Of a DNA stretch of 64,000 nucleotides, positions 37,498-44,805 are shown piece after piece. Location: assembly GCF_900104255.1 (NCBI RefSeq), contig NZ_FNKZ01000001.1, forward strand, positions 1,146,001 to 1,210,000, given 5' to 3'. The DNA is from Pseudoxanthomonas sp. CF385. GTDB taxonomy: Bacteria > Pseudomonadota > Gammaproteobacteria > Xanthomonadales > Xanthomonadaceae. Below the pieces are notes generated by a model. That model saw only the letters and a list, made by a program, of their open reading frames with translations, ran no database searches and was not told the DNA's origin. Both the position numbers and the translations under genes were made by a program. Numbering within the stretch: position 1 is the stretch's first letter; each line of letters begins with the position of its first letter.

Positions 37498-39582
37498 ATG
37501 AACCTGTTCCCGTTGCGCGCCAGGGTGCGCATCGCGCTGTCTGCATGCACGCTGCTGGGCTCCACCCTGCTCGCAAGCGTGCCGGGCGCTGCAGGCGGCG
37601 GAGGATTGCAGGCCTACGTCGCCGCCGAGCGTGCGCGGCCGGTCGCGCCCGCGTTGCCCCGCAGTGCCTTCCTGCAGCGCGGCGCGATCGTGGCGATCCG
37701 GTTGTCGCGCGATGGCAGGCACGCGGCTTGGCTGCGCGATCGTGGCGAGCAGCGCGAGGTGTGGCTGCAGAACACCGCGGGCGGTCCGCCGCGGCGCCTG
37801 CTGGGGAACACGCCGGCGGACGCGCTGGACTGGAGCCGCGATGGCGGCTGGCTGCTGCTGCGTTCGCCGCGCGACCTGCAGGCGCTGGCCGTGGCGAGGC
37901 AGGCGGGATCGGGACGGATCGCGACGCTGGGAGGTGCGACGGCGGTCGCGATGCTCGATACCGATCCCAGCCAGCCGGCCGCCGTGCTGCTGATCGAACG
38001 CGAGGGCCCGGCCGCGGCGCCACGCGGCTGGCGCTTGCTGCGCGTGGACATGCGGGGTCGGCGCACCGTGCTGTGGCAGGACCGCCAGCGCATCGTCGAC
38101 GCTGCGATCGATGCGCGAGGCGAGGTGGCCTGGCTGCAACGCGTGGAAGGCGGCGCGTTGGTCGTACACCGGGTCGCGCGCGGCGCGGCGCACCCGGTCC
38201 TGCATTGCGTGCCGAGCCGGCGCTGCGCGCTGCGCGGCCTCGCGCCCGACGGCGGTGTCTGGATGCGTACCGACCTGCAGGGCGATCTGTCGCGGTTGGC
38301 GCGGCTGCAGGTGGACGGGCGGATCGTCGAGGTCCATGCCGATCCGCAACGCACCGCGGATGTGGACGCGATCATCGAAGACCCGGTGGGGCGACAGCCG
38401 CGCTTAGTCGCGTATCGCAGCACGACGTCGCAGCTGTACGCGCTTGCCCCTGACGATGGCGCGCACCTGGACGCACTGCGCGCGGCACTGCCCGGCCGGG
38501 ACCTGGACCTGCAACCGGGCGTCGGTTCCGGCGCGCGCTGGCTGGTCGAAACCGCTTCACCGCAGGCACCCCTGCGACGCTGGCAGGTGTACGACCCGGC
38601 GACGCGCACGTTGTCGCCGCTGCTGGACGACATGCCCCTGGACCGGCGTTCGGGCGCGCCGGCCGCCGCGCTGGATGAAGCCCTGCTCGCGCGGCCGGTG
38701 TCGGTGGCGTGGACGGCCTCGGATGGCCGCCGCGCGCACGGCTTCCTCTGGTTGCCGCCGGGGCGCGATGCCGCGCGGCTGCCGCTGGTGGTCGTGCCGC
38801 ACGGCGGACCCTGGAACCACTGGAAGCCCGAATACCGGGCGCTGAGCCAGTTGCTCGCCAACCGCGGCTACGCGGTGTTCGAACCCAACTTCCGTGGCTC
38901 GACCGGGCATGGCCGCGACTACGTGCTGGCGGCGCGCGGGGATTTCGGGCATGGCCGCGTCCAGGCGGACATCGTCGAGGGCACGCGTTGGCTGCTGGAC
39001 CAGGGCATCGGTGATCGCGAACGCGTGGGCATCGTCGGCGCCTCGTTCGGGGGCTACTCGGCGTTGCTCGGCGCCACCTTCGACCCGGACCTGTTCAAGG
39101 TGGCCGTGGCCATGGTGCCGCCGCCGGATTTCGGATGGGTGCTGCGCTGGGTGTTGCGCAATCCGGAAGCGCTGGAAATCGGCGGCGTCGTGCCGATGGA
39201 GGACTGGTTGCTCGGCCAGGGCATCGACGTGGCGGACAGGGCGACGATGGCCCGGCTGCACGCGCAGTCGCCGCTGGCGAATGTCGACCGCCTGCGCCGG
39301 CCCGTGTTGCTGGTCGCCGGCGGTGAGGATCGCCGTGTCGGCCTGGCGGGCGTCATCGAGTACGCCGCGCGGCTCAAACTCGCCGGCAAGGACGTCGCGT
39401 TGCTGGTCGACGAACAGGCCGGCCACGACGGCGGCTCGCCGACCGCGCGCGAGGCGCGGGCCTACCTGATGGAGATGATCCTGCAGCGGGAACTGGGCGG
39501 CGTCGCGCCGGCAGCACCCGACCCGGAGCTGCGCGGCTACCTGCGCCGCAATCTCAGGCTGCCGGGTACGCTGGCGCCCTGA
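37498..39582 (+). CDS. Secreted S9-family (prolyl oligopeptidase-type) serine peptidase
   Basis: A 694-residue peptidase with a Sec signal (VRIALSACTLLGSTLLASVPGA), an N-terminal beta-propeller of about 380 residues that gates the active site, and a C-terminal alpha/beta-hydrolase domain. The catalytic triad is visible: Ser 516 in GASFGGYS, Asp 611 in GGEDRR and His 643 in AGHDGG. VVVPHGGPWNH forms the oxyanion region. It belongs to the acylaminoacyl-peptidase/dipeptidyl-peptidase type group. GAGGAGA precedes the ATG. As the last gene of the GntR-ABC operon it should act in the periplasm, perhaps on peptides handled by the transporter. Confidence 0.9.
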   Translation: MNLFPLRARVRIALSACTLLGSTLLASVPGAAGGGGLQAYVAAERARPVAPALPRSAFLQRGAIVAIRLSRDGRHAAWLRDRGEQREVWLQNTAGGPPRRLLGNTPADALDWSRDGGWLLLRSPRDLQALAVARQAGSGRIATLGGATAVAMLDTDPSQPAAVLLIEREGPAAAPRGWRLLRVDMRGRRTVLWQDRQRIVDAAIDARGEVAWLQRVEGGALVVHRVARGAAHPVLHCVPSRRCALRGLAPDGGVWMRTDLQGDLSRLARLQVDGRIVEVHADPQRTADVDAIIEDPVGRQPRLVAYRSTTSQLYALAPDDGAHLDALRAALPGRDLDLQPGVGSGARWLVETASPQAPLRRWQVYDPATRTLSPLLDDMPLDRRSGAPAAALDEALLARPVSVAWTASDGRRAHGFLWLPPGRDAARLPLVVVPHGGPWNHWKPEYRALSQLLANRGYAVFEPNFRGSTGHGRDYVLAARGDFGHGRVQADIVEGTRWLLDQGIGDRERVGIVGASFGGYSALLGATFDPDLFKVAVAMVPPPDFGWVLRWVLRNPEALEIGGVVPMEDWLLGQGIDVADRATMARLHAQSPLANVDRLRRPVLLVAGGEDRRVGLAGVIEYAARLKLAGKDVALLVDEQAGHDGGSPTAREARAYLMEMILQRELGGVAPAAPDPELRGYLRRNLRLPGTLAP

Positions 39583-39588
39583 GTCCGC

Positions 39589-40464
39589 TCAATCGTCGCG
39601 GACTTCGCCGCCCGGCAGGAAACGCCACGTGCGGGTGACGTGCAGGATGTCCACGTTCTCGCTGGTCTCGGGCAGCGGCGGGAACGGCGCGGACAGCTGC
39701 ACGATCCGTTGCGCCGTCGAATCCAGCAGCGGGATGCCGCTGGACTGGATGATGCGGGTCTGCTCCACGCTGCCGTCGCGGCGCACCGCGACGCTGATCA
39801 CCAGGGTGCCGGCCAGGCGCTTGCGCCGTGCTTCGTCGGGGTAGTTGAGGTTGCCGACGCGTTCCGCGCGGTCCACCCACGCGCGCAGGTAGTTGGCGTA
39901 GACGTACTCCTTGGTGCTCGCCGAAACGAATTTGCGCTTCGGGCGCTTGGCGTACAGCTCAGAGCGCAGGTGGTACTCCGCGGCCAGGCGCGCCATCTCG
40001 GCATCGCGCTGCACCTTCTGTTCGCCCTGCGGGAGATCGGGCTGGTCCGGCTGCGGGCGGGCTTCCGGCGTCGGCGTACGCACGTCGCTGTCGCGCGTGG
40101 CGACCACGCGGCTCTCCGGCGGCGGCACCGGCGCGGTCGTCTGCGCGCGCAGCGGTTGCGGGGCCAGCCCGGTATCGGGTTGAGGAATCCAGCCCGCCTG
40201 GCTGTCGCGCGGACGCTTGGCCTGGTCGCTTTCGCCGCCGCCCTCCTGGTTGGCCGCGGCCAGGAAGTCGGCCTCCTTCGGCGTCAGTGGCGTGCTGGTC
40301 TGGCTGAGGATCACGTCCAGCGTGGGCATCACCGGCGCGGCGTCGTCGAGGGCGAAGCCCACGCCCAGCACCAGCAGGCCGTGCACGATCAGCGACAGCG
40401 CCAGGGTGGCGCCGAGGCGCTCGTTCGCGCCGATCTTCGGTGGGGTGACGGGGACCGCCGACAT
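39589..40464 (-). CDS. TonB-like energy transducer linked to type IV pili (TonB3-like)
   Basis: A 291-residue inner-membrane protein with one N-terminal helix (LALSLIVHGLLVLGVGFAL), a Pro/Gln/Glu-rich periplasmic linker (about 80-150), and a C-terminal TonB/TolA fold with NYPDEARRKRLAGTLVISVAVRRDGS followed by SSGIPLLDSTAQRIVQ. In Pseudomonas aeruginosa the tonB3 gene has the same place, beside gshB and pilG, and affects twitching motility; the shared order supports a pilus role rather than iron uptake. The ATG lies one base after the gshB stop, so the two genes form one minus-strand transcript. No exbBD genes are near. Confidence 0.85.
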   Translation of the reverse strand: MSAVPVTPPKIGANERLGATLALSLIVHGLLVLGVGFALDDAAPVMPTLDVILSQTSTPLTPKEADFLAAANQEGGGESDQAKRPRDSQAGWIPQPDTGLAPQPLRAQTTAPVPPPESRVVATRDSDVRTPTPEARPQPDQPDLPQGEQKVQRDAEMARLAAEYHLRSELYAKRPKRKFVSASTKEYVYANYLRAWVDRAERVGNLNYPDEARRKRLAGTLVISVAVRRDGSVEQTRIIQSSGIPLLDSTAQRIVQLSAPFPPLPETSENVDILHVTRTWRFLPGGEVRDD

Positions 40465-40465
40465 C

Positions 40466-41410
40466 TCAGGCGAGCTTCTTCTCGATGGCGTCGAACAACT
40501 GGCCGGCGATGTTCAGACCGTACTGGGCGTCGAGCTCGCGCACGCAGGTCGGGCTGGTGACGTTGACTTCGGTCAGGTAGTCGCCGATGACGTCCAGGCC
40601 GACGAACAGCATGCCGCGGCGCTTCATCTCCGGGCCCACCTGGGCGGCGATCCAGCGGTCCCGGTCGCTCAGCGGGCGGCCTTCGCCACGGCCGCCGGCG
40701 GCCAGGTTGCCGCGGAACTCGTCGCCCTGCGGAATGCGGGCCAGGGCGTAGTCGACCGGTTCGCCGTCGATCAGCAGCACGCGCTTGTCGCCGTCCTTGA
40801 TGCCGGGGATGAACCGCTGCGCCAGAGTCAGATGGCCGGGCCCGACCAGGGTTTCCAGGATGACGTTGGTGTTGGGGTCGCCGGCCTTCACCCGGAAGAT
40901 CGAGCGGCCGCCCATGCCGTCCAGCGGCTTCAGCACCGCCTCGCCGTGCTCGGCGACGAAGGCCTTCAGTGCGGCGGGGTCGCGGCTGACCAGAGTCGGC
41001 GGACAGCACTGCGGGAAGAGCAGGGCGGCCAGCTTCTCGTTGTAGTCGCGCAGGCCCTGCGGGTCGTTGACGATCAACGCACCGGCCTGTTGGGCGATGC
41101 CCAGCACGTGGGTGTCGTAGAGGTACTGGTCGTCGACGGGCGGGTCCTTGCGCATCAGCACGACCTGGCCGGGGCCGAAGGCGAGCTCATGCGCCTCGCC
41201 CAGGGTGAACCAACCGGCCTTGTCGTCCTTGACGGTCAGCGGGGCGACCTGGGCGAAGGCGCGGCCATCGCGCAGGGCCAGCCGGCCCGGGGTGACGTAG
41301 TGCAGCCGGTGCCCGCGCCGCTGGGCCTCCAGCAGCATGGCGAAGGTGGTGTCCTTGGCGATCTTGATGGACCCGATCGGGTCCATGACGACGACGATGT
41401 CCAGCGGCAT
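40466..41410 (-). CDS. gshB: Glutathione synthetase
   Basis: ATP-grasp enzyme that adds glycine to gamma-glutamylcysteine to complete glutathione. The 314 residues match E. coli GshB (316) in length. The opening LDIVVVMDPIGSIKIAKDTTFAMLLEAQRRGH, ATP-grasp segments VLKPLDGMGGRSIFRV and RRGMLFVGLDVIGDYLTEVNVTSPT, and the C-terminal helix are all typical. It is upstream of and almost touching the TonB-like gene, and divergent from pilG with 243 bases between them. Confidence 0.97.
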   Translation of the reverse strand: MPLDIVVVMDPIGSIKIAKDTTFAMLLEAQRRGHRLHYVTPGRLALRDGRAFAQVAPLTVKDDKAGWFTLGEAHELAFGPGQVVLMRKDPPVDDQYLYDTHVLGIAQQAGALIVNDPQGLRDYNEKLAALLFPQCCPPTLVSRDPAALKAFVAEHGEAVLKPLDGMGGRSIFRVKAGDPNTNVILETLVGPGHLTLAQRFIPGIKDGDKRVLLIDGEPVDYALARIPQGDEFRGNLAAGGRGEGRPLSDRDRWIAAQVGPEMKRRGMLFVGLDVIGDYLTEVNVTSPTCVRELDAQYGLNIAGQLFDAIEKKLA

Positions 41411-41561
41411 GGGGGCGGTTCTGCGGATGAGCGTGCGATGGTATCAGGCGGCACCGGACGGCCTGCCCGGCAAGGGCGGAACGGGGCATTCCGCGGGCGT
41501 CCGGAAATTGAGACGTGGATCGCATCGCGCCGTTCAGCCAAATGGCCCGCGGGGGCGCGGC

Positions 41562-41593
41562 TTGACAGTGCGCGCCGGGATAGGGGATATAAG
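41562..41593 (+). promoter_or_regulatory. Candidate promoter of the pilG-chp operon
   Basis: A consensus TTGACA (41562-41567) lies upstream of pilG. Downstream are GATATA (18-base spacing, 41586-41591) and the overlapping TATAAG (20-base spacing, 41588-41593), either of which could be the -10. This AT-rich patch stands out in the 243-base gshB-pilG gap. I found no sigma-54 type motif there. Transcription would start near 41600, about 55 bases before pilG. Confidence 0.5.
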
Positions 41594-41653
41594 CAGGCAA
41601 CGCAGCGCGGCCAGTTCGTCAATGAAGCCGCGCGCGCATGGGGAAAACAGGTA

Positions 41654-42055
41654 ATGACGCAGAATGAAGGCCAGGCCGGCGGACTCAACGGCCTACGGGT
41701 CATGGTCATCGATGACTCGAAAACCATCCGCCGCACCGCGGAAACCCTGCTGAAACGCGAGGGTTGCGAGGTGGTGACGGCGACGGACGGGTTCGAGGCG
41801 CTCGCCAAGATCGCCGACCAGCAGCCGCAGATCATCTTCGTGGACATCATGATGCCGCGCCTGGACGGGTATCAGACCTGCGCGCTCATCAAGAACAACC
41901 AGGTCTTCAAGTCCACGCCGGTCATCATGCTCTCGTCCAAGGACAGCCTGTTCGACAAGGCGCGCGGACGCATCGTCGGCTCGGAGCAATACCTGACCAA
42001 GCCGTTCACGCGCGAGGAACTCCTCGACGCCATCCGCGCCCACGTCAGCACCTGA
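41654..42055 (+). CDS. pilG: PilG, single-domain response regulator for twitching motility
   Basis: A 133-residue CheY-like receiver. The acidic pair is DD (residues 20-21 in VIDDSKTI), the phospho-acceptor Asp is residue 64 in FVDIMMPRLDG, and the conserved Ser and Lys are in LSSKD and TKPF. In P. aeruginosa PilG is phosphorylated by ChpA and stimulates pilus extension. The companion receiver PilH, which normally follows, is absent; pilI comes next. An upstream open frame exists, but ATG 41654 gives the standard short PilG N-terminus. Confidence 0.95.
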   Translation: MTQNEGQAGGLNGLRVMVIDDSKTIRRTAETLLKREGCEVVTATDGFEALAKIADQQPQIIFVDIMMPRLDGYQTCALIKNNQVFKSTPVIMLSSKDSLFDKARGRIVGSEQYLTKPFTREELLDAIRAHVST

Positions 42056-42067
42056 GGGGCTGGCGAC

Positions 42068-42109
42068 ATGGGGACCAATCGCACTGAGTGCACAGGGGGC
42101 GCGCGATGA
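42068..42109 (+). CDS. Possible 13-codon leader frame coupled to pilI
   Basis: ATG 42068 opens 13 codons (MGTNRTECTGGAR) and ends in TGA overlapping the pilI start as ATGA (42106-42109). GAGGGG lies 8 bases before it, a better-placed ribosome site than most real genes here have. Such frames can couple translation from pilG to pilI. pilI also has its own GGGGG site, so coupling may not be needed. Too short to judge by composition; it may be chance. Confidence 0.3.
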   Translation: MGTNRTECTGGAR

Positions 42110-42639
42110 TCCGCACACCGTTCGATACGCTGGCCGAATACGAGCGCCGCAGCCTGGCGCATGCCGTGGCCCAGCCCGCGCGCGAAATCGCGCAGGACCA
42201 GTACCGCGGCGTCGGCTACCGGGTAGGCAAGCGCCGGCTGATTTCCAACTTCGGGGAAGTGGTGGAAATCGTGCCGATGCCGCCGGTCACGCCGGTGCCG
42301 GGCGCGCAGCCGTGGCTGCTGGGGATCGGCAACCTGCGAGGCAACCTGTTCCCGGTGGTGGACCTGAAGCAGTTCCTCGAGGGCGAGCGCACCGTGCTGC
42401 ACGAAGGCCAGCGCGTGCTGGTCATGCGGCAGGCCGGCGGTGACGTCGCGCTGACCATCGACGAGCTGTATGGCCAGCGCAGCTTCCACGAATCGCAGCA
42501 GGTCGAGCCGGGGGATCTGGCGGACGGCCGCTACGCGCATTTCATCGAGCGGGCTTTCGCCAGCGACGACCAGCAGTGGGGTGTGTTCGCGCTGGGTCTG
42601 CTCGCGCGCACGCCCGAGTTCCGCCAAGCCGCGCTCTGA
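42106..42639 (+). CDS. pilI: PilI, CheW-like coupling protein
   Basis: A 177-residue protein of a single CheW domain that links the chemoreceptor PilJ to the kinase ChpA. Family features: GVGYRVGKRRLISNFGEVVEIVPMPPVTPVPGAQPWLLGIGNLRGNLFPVVDL, with the strongly conserved GIGNLRGNLFPVVDL, then LVMRQAGGDVALTIDELYG. The ATG at 42106 was preferred over a frame opening at 42088, because GGGGG lies six bases ahead. It is followed by pilJ after 35 bases. Confidence 0.94.
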   Translation: MIRTPFDTLAEYERRSLAHAVAQPAREIAQDQYRGVGYRVGKRRLISNFGEVVEIVPMPPVTPVPGAQPWLLGIGNLRGNLFPVVDLKQFLEGERTVLHEGQRVLVMRQAGGDVALTIDELYGQRSFHESQQVEPGDLADGRYAHFIERAFASDDQQWGVFALGLLARTPEFRQAAL

Positions 42640-42674
42640 GCGCGGACGACACGCTATTTTCCAGGGGTTGAAAA

Positions 42675-44711
42675 ATGAGCACTGCGTCGGATTCTCCTAC
42701 CGCCAGCAAGATCGGCAGTTTCAGCAATAGCTTCTGGCTGGCGCTGCTGGCGATCTCGGTGATCGTATTCGGTGCCAACACGGGCGTGGCCACCTACCAG
42801 GGCAGCCGCCTCTCCGGCGCCAGCACCGGCGCATCGGACATGCGCGTGCTCTCGCAGCAGCTGGCCAACCAGGGCCGTGAGGCGGTCGCCGGCAACGCGA
42901 CGGCATTCAAGGCATTCAAGGAAACCAAGCAGTCCGTCGAGTCCACCGTATCCGACCTGCAATCGCGCTTCGGCAACGAGGGCGCGATCTCCGGTCCGCT
43001 GGAGAAGCTGGCCGCTACCTGGGCGCCTTTGGGCAAGAGCGCGGACCAGATCGTCGCTTCGGAAGCGGCCGTGCTGGCGCTGGCCGGCAACGCCGACCGC
43101 TTCGCCGGCCAGGTGCCGAGCCTGCAGGCGCAGCTCAACGAAGTGGTGCGCGCCATGTCGGCCGGCGGCGCGCCGTCGTCGCAGATCTACAGCGCCCTGC
43201 AGCAGGTCGTGCTGGCGGGCACCATGGCCCGCCGCGTGACGGAAATCCGCGCGGGTGGCGCGGGGGCCTCCACCGCCGGCGACGCGCTGGGCCGCGACGC
43301 CGTGCTGTTCGGCCAGGTGCTGGAAGGCCTGCGCAACGGCAACGCCGAACTGGGCATTGCTCCGGTCCGCAATGGGGCCGCGCTGGCCGCGCTACAGAAT
43401 TCGCAGACGCTGTGGGCGACGATGAAGAAGGACCTGGACGCCATCCTGGCCAGCTCGCGCAACCTGTTCGCCGCGCAGGGCGCGGCGGCGGCGCTGACCA
43501 ACGGCTCCGGCCAGATGCTCCAGGACAGCACCAACCTGTTCCAGGCGTTCTCCGCGTTCGGTTCCGTGCGCGATACGCGCCTGTTTCCGAACTTCTGGCT
43601 CGGCATCGCCTCCGGTATCGCGGCGCTGATCTCGATTATCGGTCTGCTGTGGTCGCTGTACCGCACCCGTCAGCGCGAGCAGGAAATGCGCTACCAGACG
43701 CAGGTGGAATACAACAGCCGCAACCAGCAGGCGATCATGCGGCTGCTGGACGAAATCAGTTCGCTGGGTGAAGGCGACCTGACGGTGAAGGCCTCGGTGA
43801 CCGAGGACATGACCGGCGCCATCGCGGACGCCATCAACTACGCCGTGGACGAGCTGCGCAACCTGGTGACCACGATCAACGACACCTCGGTGCAGGTGGC
43901 GGCGTCGACCCAGGAAACCCAGGCCACCGCGTTGCAACTGGCGGAGGCTGCCGGCCACCAGGCCGACCAGATCACCACCGCGTCCGACCGCATCAGCGAA
44001 ATCGCGACCAGCATCGACCAGGTGTCGAAGAACTCCACCGAGTCCGCGGAAGTGGCGCAACGCTCGGTGCAGATCGCGACCGAGGGTGCCGGCGTGGTGC
44101 GCGAGACGATCCGCGGCATGGACCAGATCCGCGACCAGATCCAGGAAACCTCCAAGCGCATCAAGCGTCTGGGCGAGTCGTCCCAGGAAATCGGCTCGGT
44201 CGTGGAACTGATCAACGACATTTCCGAGCAGACCAACATCCTGGCGCTCAACGCGGCCGTGCAGGCGGCCTCGGCCGGCGAAGCGGGCCGCGGTTTCGCG
44301 GTCGTGGCCGACGAAGTGCAACGCCTCGCCGAACGCACCTCGGGCGCGACGCGCCGCATCGAATCGCTGGTTCAGACGATTCAGGCCGACACCAACGAAG
44401 CGGTCAGCTCGATGGAGCAGACCACCGCCGAGGTGGTGTCCGGTGCGCGCCTGGCCGAGGACGCCGGTACCGCGCTGGGCGAGATCGAACGCGTGTCGAA
44501 CGACCTCAACAACCTCATCAAGAACATCTCCTCGGCCGCACAGCAGCAGTCCACCGCGGCACTGGACATCACCCAGACCATGGGCGTGATCCGGCAGATC
44601 ACTTCGCAGACGTCGTTGGGCGCGGGGCAGACCGCCGAGTCGATCGGCCATCTGGCGCAGCTCGCGTCCGACCTGCGCCGTTCGGTCGCCGACTTCAAGC
44701 TGCCGGGCTGA
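42675..44711 (+). CDS. pilJ: PilJ, chemoreceptor of the Chp system
   Basis: A 678-residue methyl-accepting chemotaxis protein. There is one helix near the N-terminus (about 18-36), a periplasmic region to about 305 with two PilJ-type repeats, a second helix (NFWLGIASGIAALISIIGLL), a HAMP-like segment and a cytoplasmic coiled coil whose signalling tip is conserved (EQTNILALNAAVQAASAGEA, followed by GRGFAVVADEVQRLAERT). In P. aeruginosa PilJ senses pilin/pilus state and passes it to ChpA. The adaptation enzymes that would modify it are missing (PilK) or lack catalytic residues (ChpB). Confidence 0.96.
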   Translation: MSTASDSPTASKIGSFSNSFWLALLAISVIVFGANTGVATYQGSRLSGASTGASDMRVLSQQLANQGREAVAGNATAFKAFKETKQSVESTVSDLQSRFGNEGAISGPLEKLAATWAPLGKSADQIVASEAAVLALAGNADRFAGQVPSLQAQLNEVVRAMSAGGAPSSQIYSALQQVVLAGTMARRVTEIRAGGAGASTAGDALGRDAVLFGQVLEGLRNGNAELGIAPVRNGAALAALQNSQTLWATMKKDLDAILASSRNLFAAQGAAAALTNGSGQMLQDSTNLFQAFSAFGSVRDTRLFPNFWLGIASGIAALISIIGLLWSLYRTRQREQEMRYQTQVEYNSRNQQAIMRLLDEISSLGEGDLTVKASVTEDMTGAIADAINYAVDELRNLVTTINDTSVQVAASTQETQATALQLAEAAGHQADQITTASDRISEIATSIDQVSKNSTESAEVAQRSVQIATEGAGVVRETIRGMDQIRDQIQETSKRIKRLGESSQEIGSVVELINDISEQTNILALNAAVQAASAGEAGRGFAVVADEVQRLAERTSGATRRIESLVQTIQADTNEAVSSMEQTTAEVVSGARLAEDAGTALGEIERVSNDLNNLIKNISSAAQQQSTAALDITQTMGVIRQITSQTSLGAGQTAESIGHLAQLASDLRRSVADFKLPG

Positions 44712-44727
44712 GGACGGGACGTACCGC

Positions 44728-44805
44728 ATGAATTTCCTACCCCATCCCGCCCGCCTGCAGTGCGAGGCTGACGGTTCCACCGCCACCGCGGGGGCTCGCC
44801 GATGA
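44728..44805 (+). CDS. Possible 25-codon leader frame coupled to chpA
   Basis: In the 90-base gap between pilJ and chpA, ATG 44728 opens 25 codons (starting MNFLPHPARLQCEADG) and ends at a TGA that overlaps the chpA ATG as ATGA (44802-44805). GGACGGGAC lies about 8-16 bases upstream. In P. aeruginosa this position holds pilK, a 290-residue methyltransferase. The peptide shows no similarity to a methyltransferase end that I can see. It could be a translation-coupling frame or a chance open stretch. Confidence 0.3.
   Translation: MNFLPHPARLQCEADGSTATAGARR

Noticed and set aside
41411..41653. Sigma-54 promoter for the pil/chp operon
   Set aside because: No GG-N10-GC element of the right form was found; a sigma-70-like TTGACA with AT-rich -10 explains the gap better.
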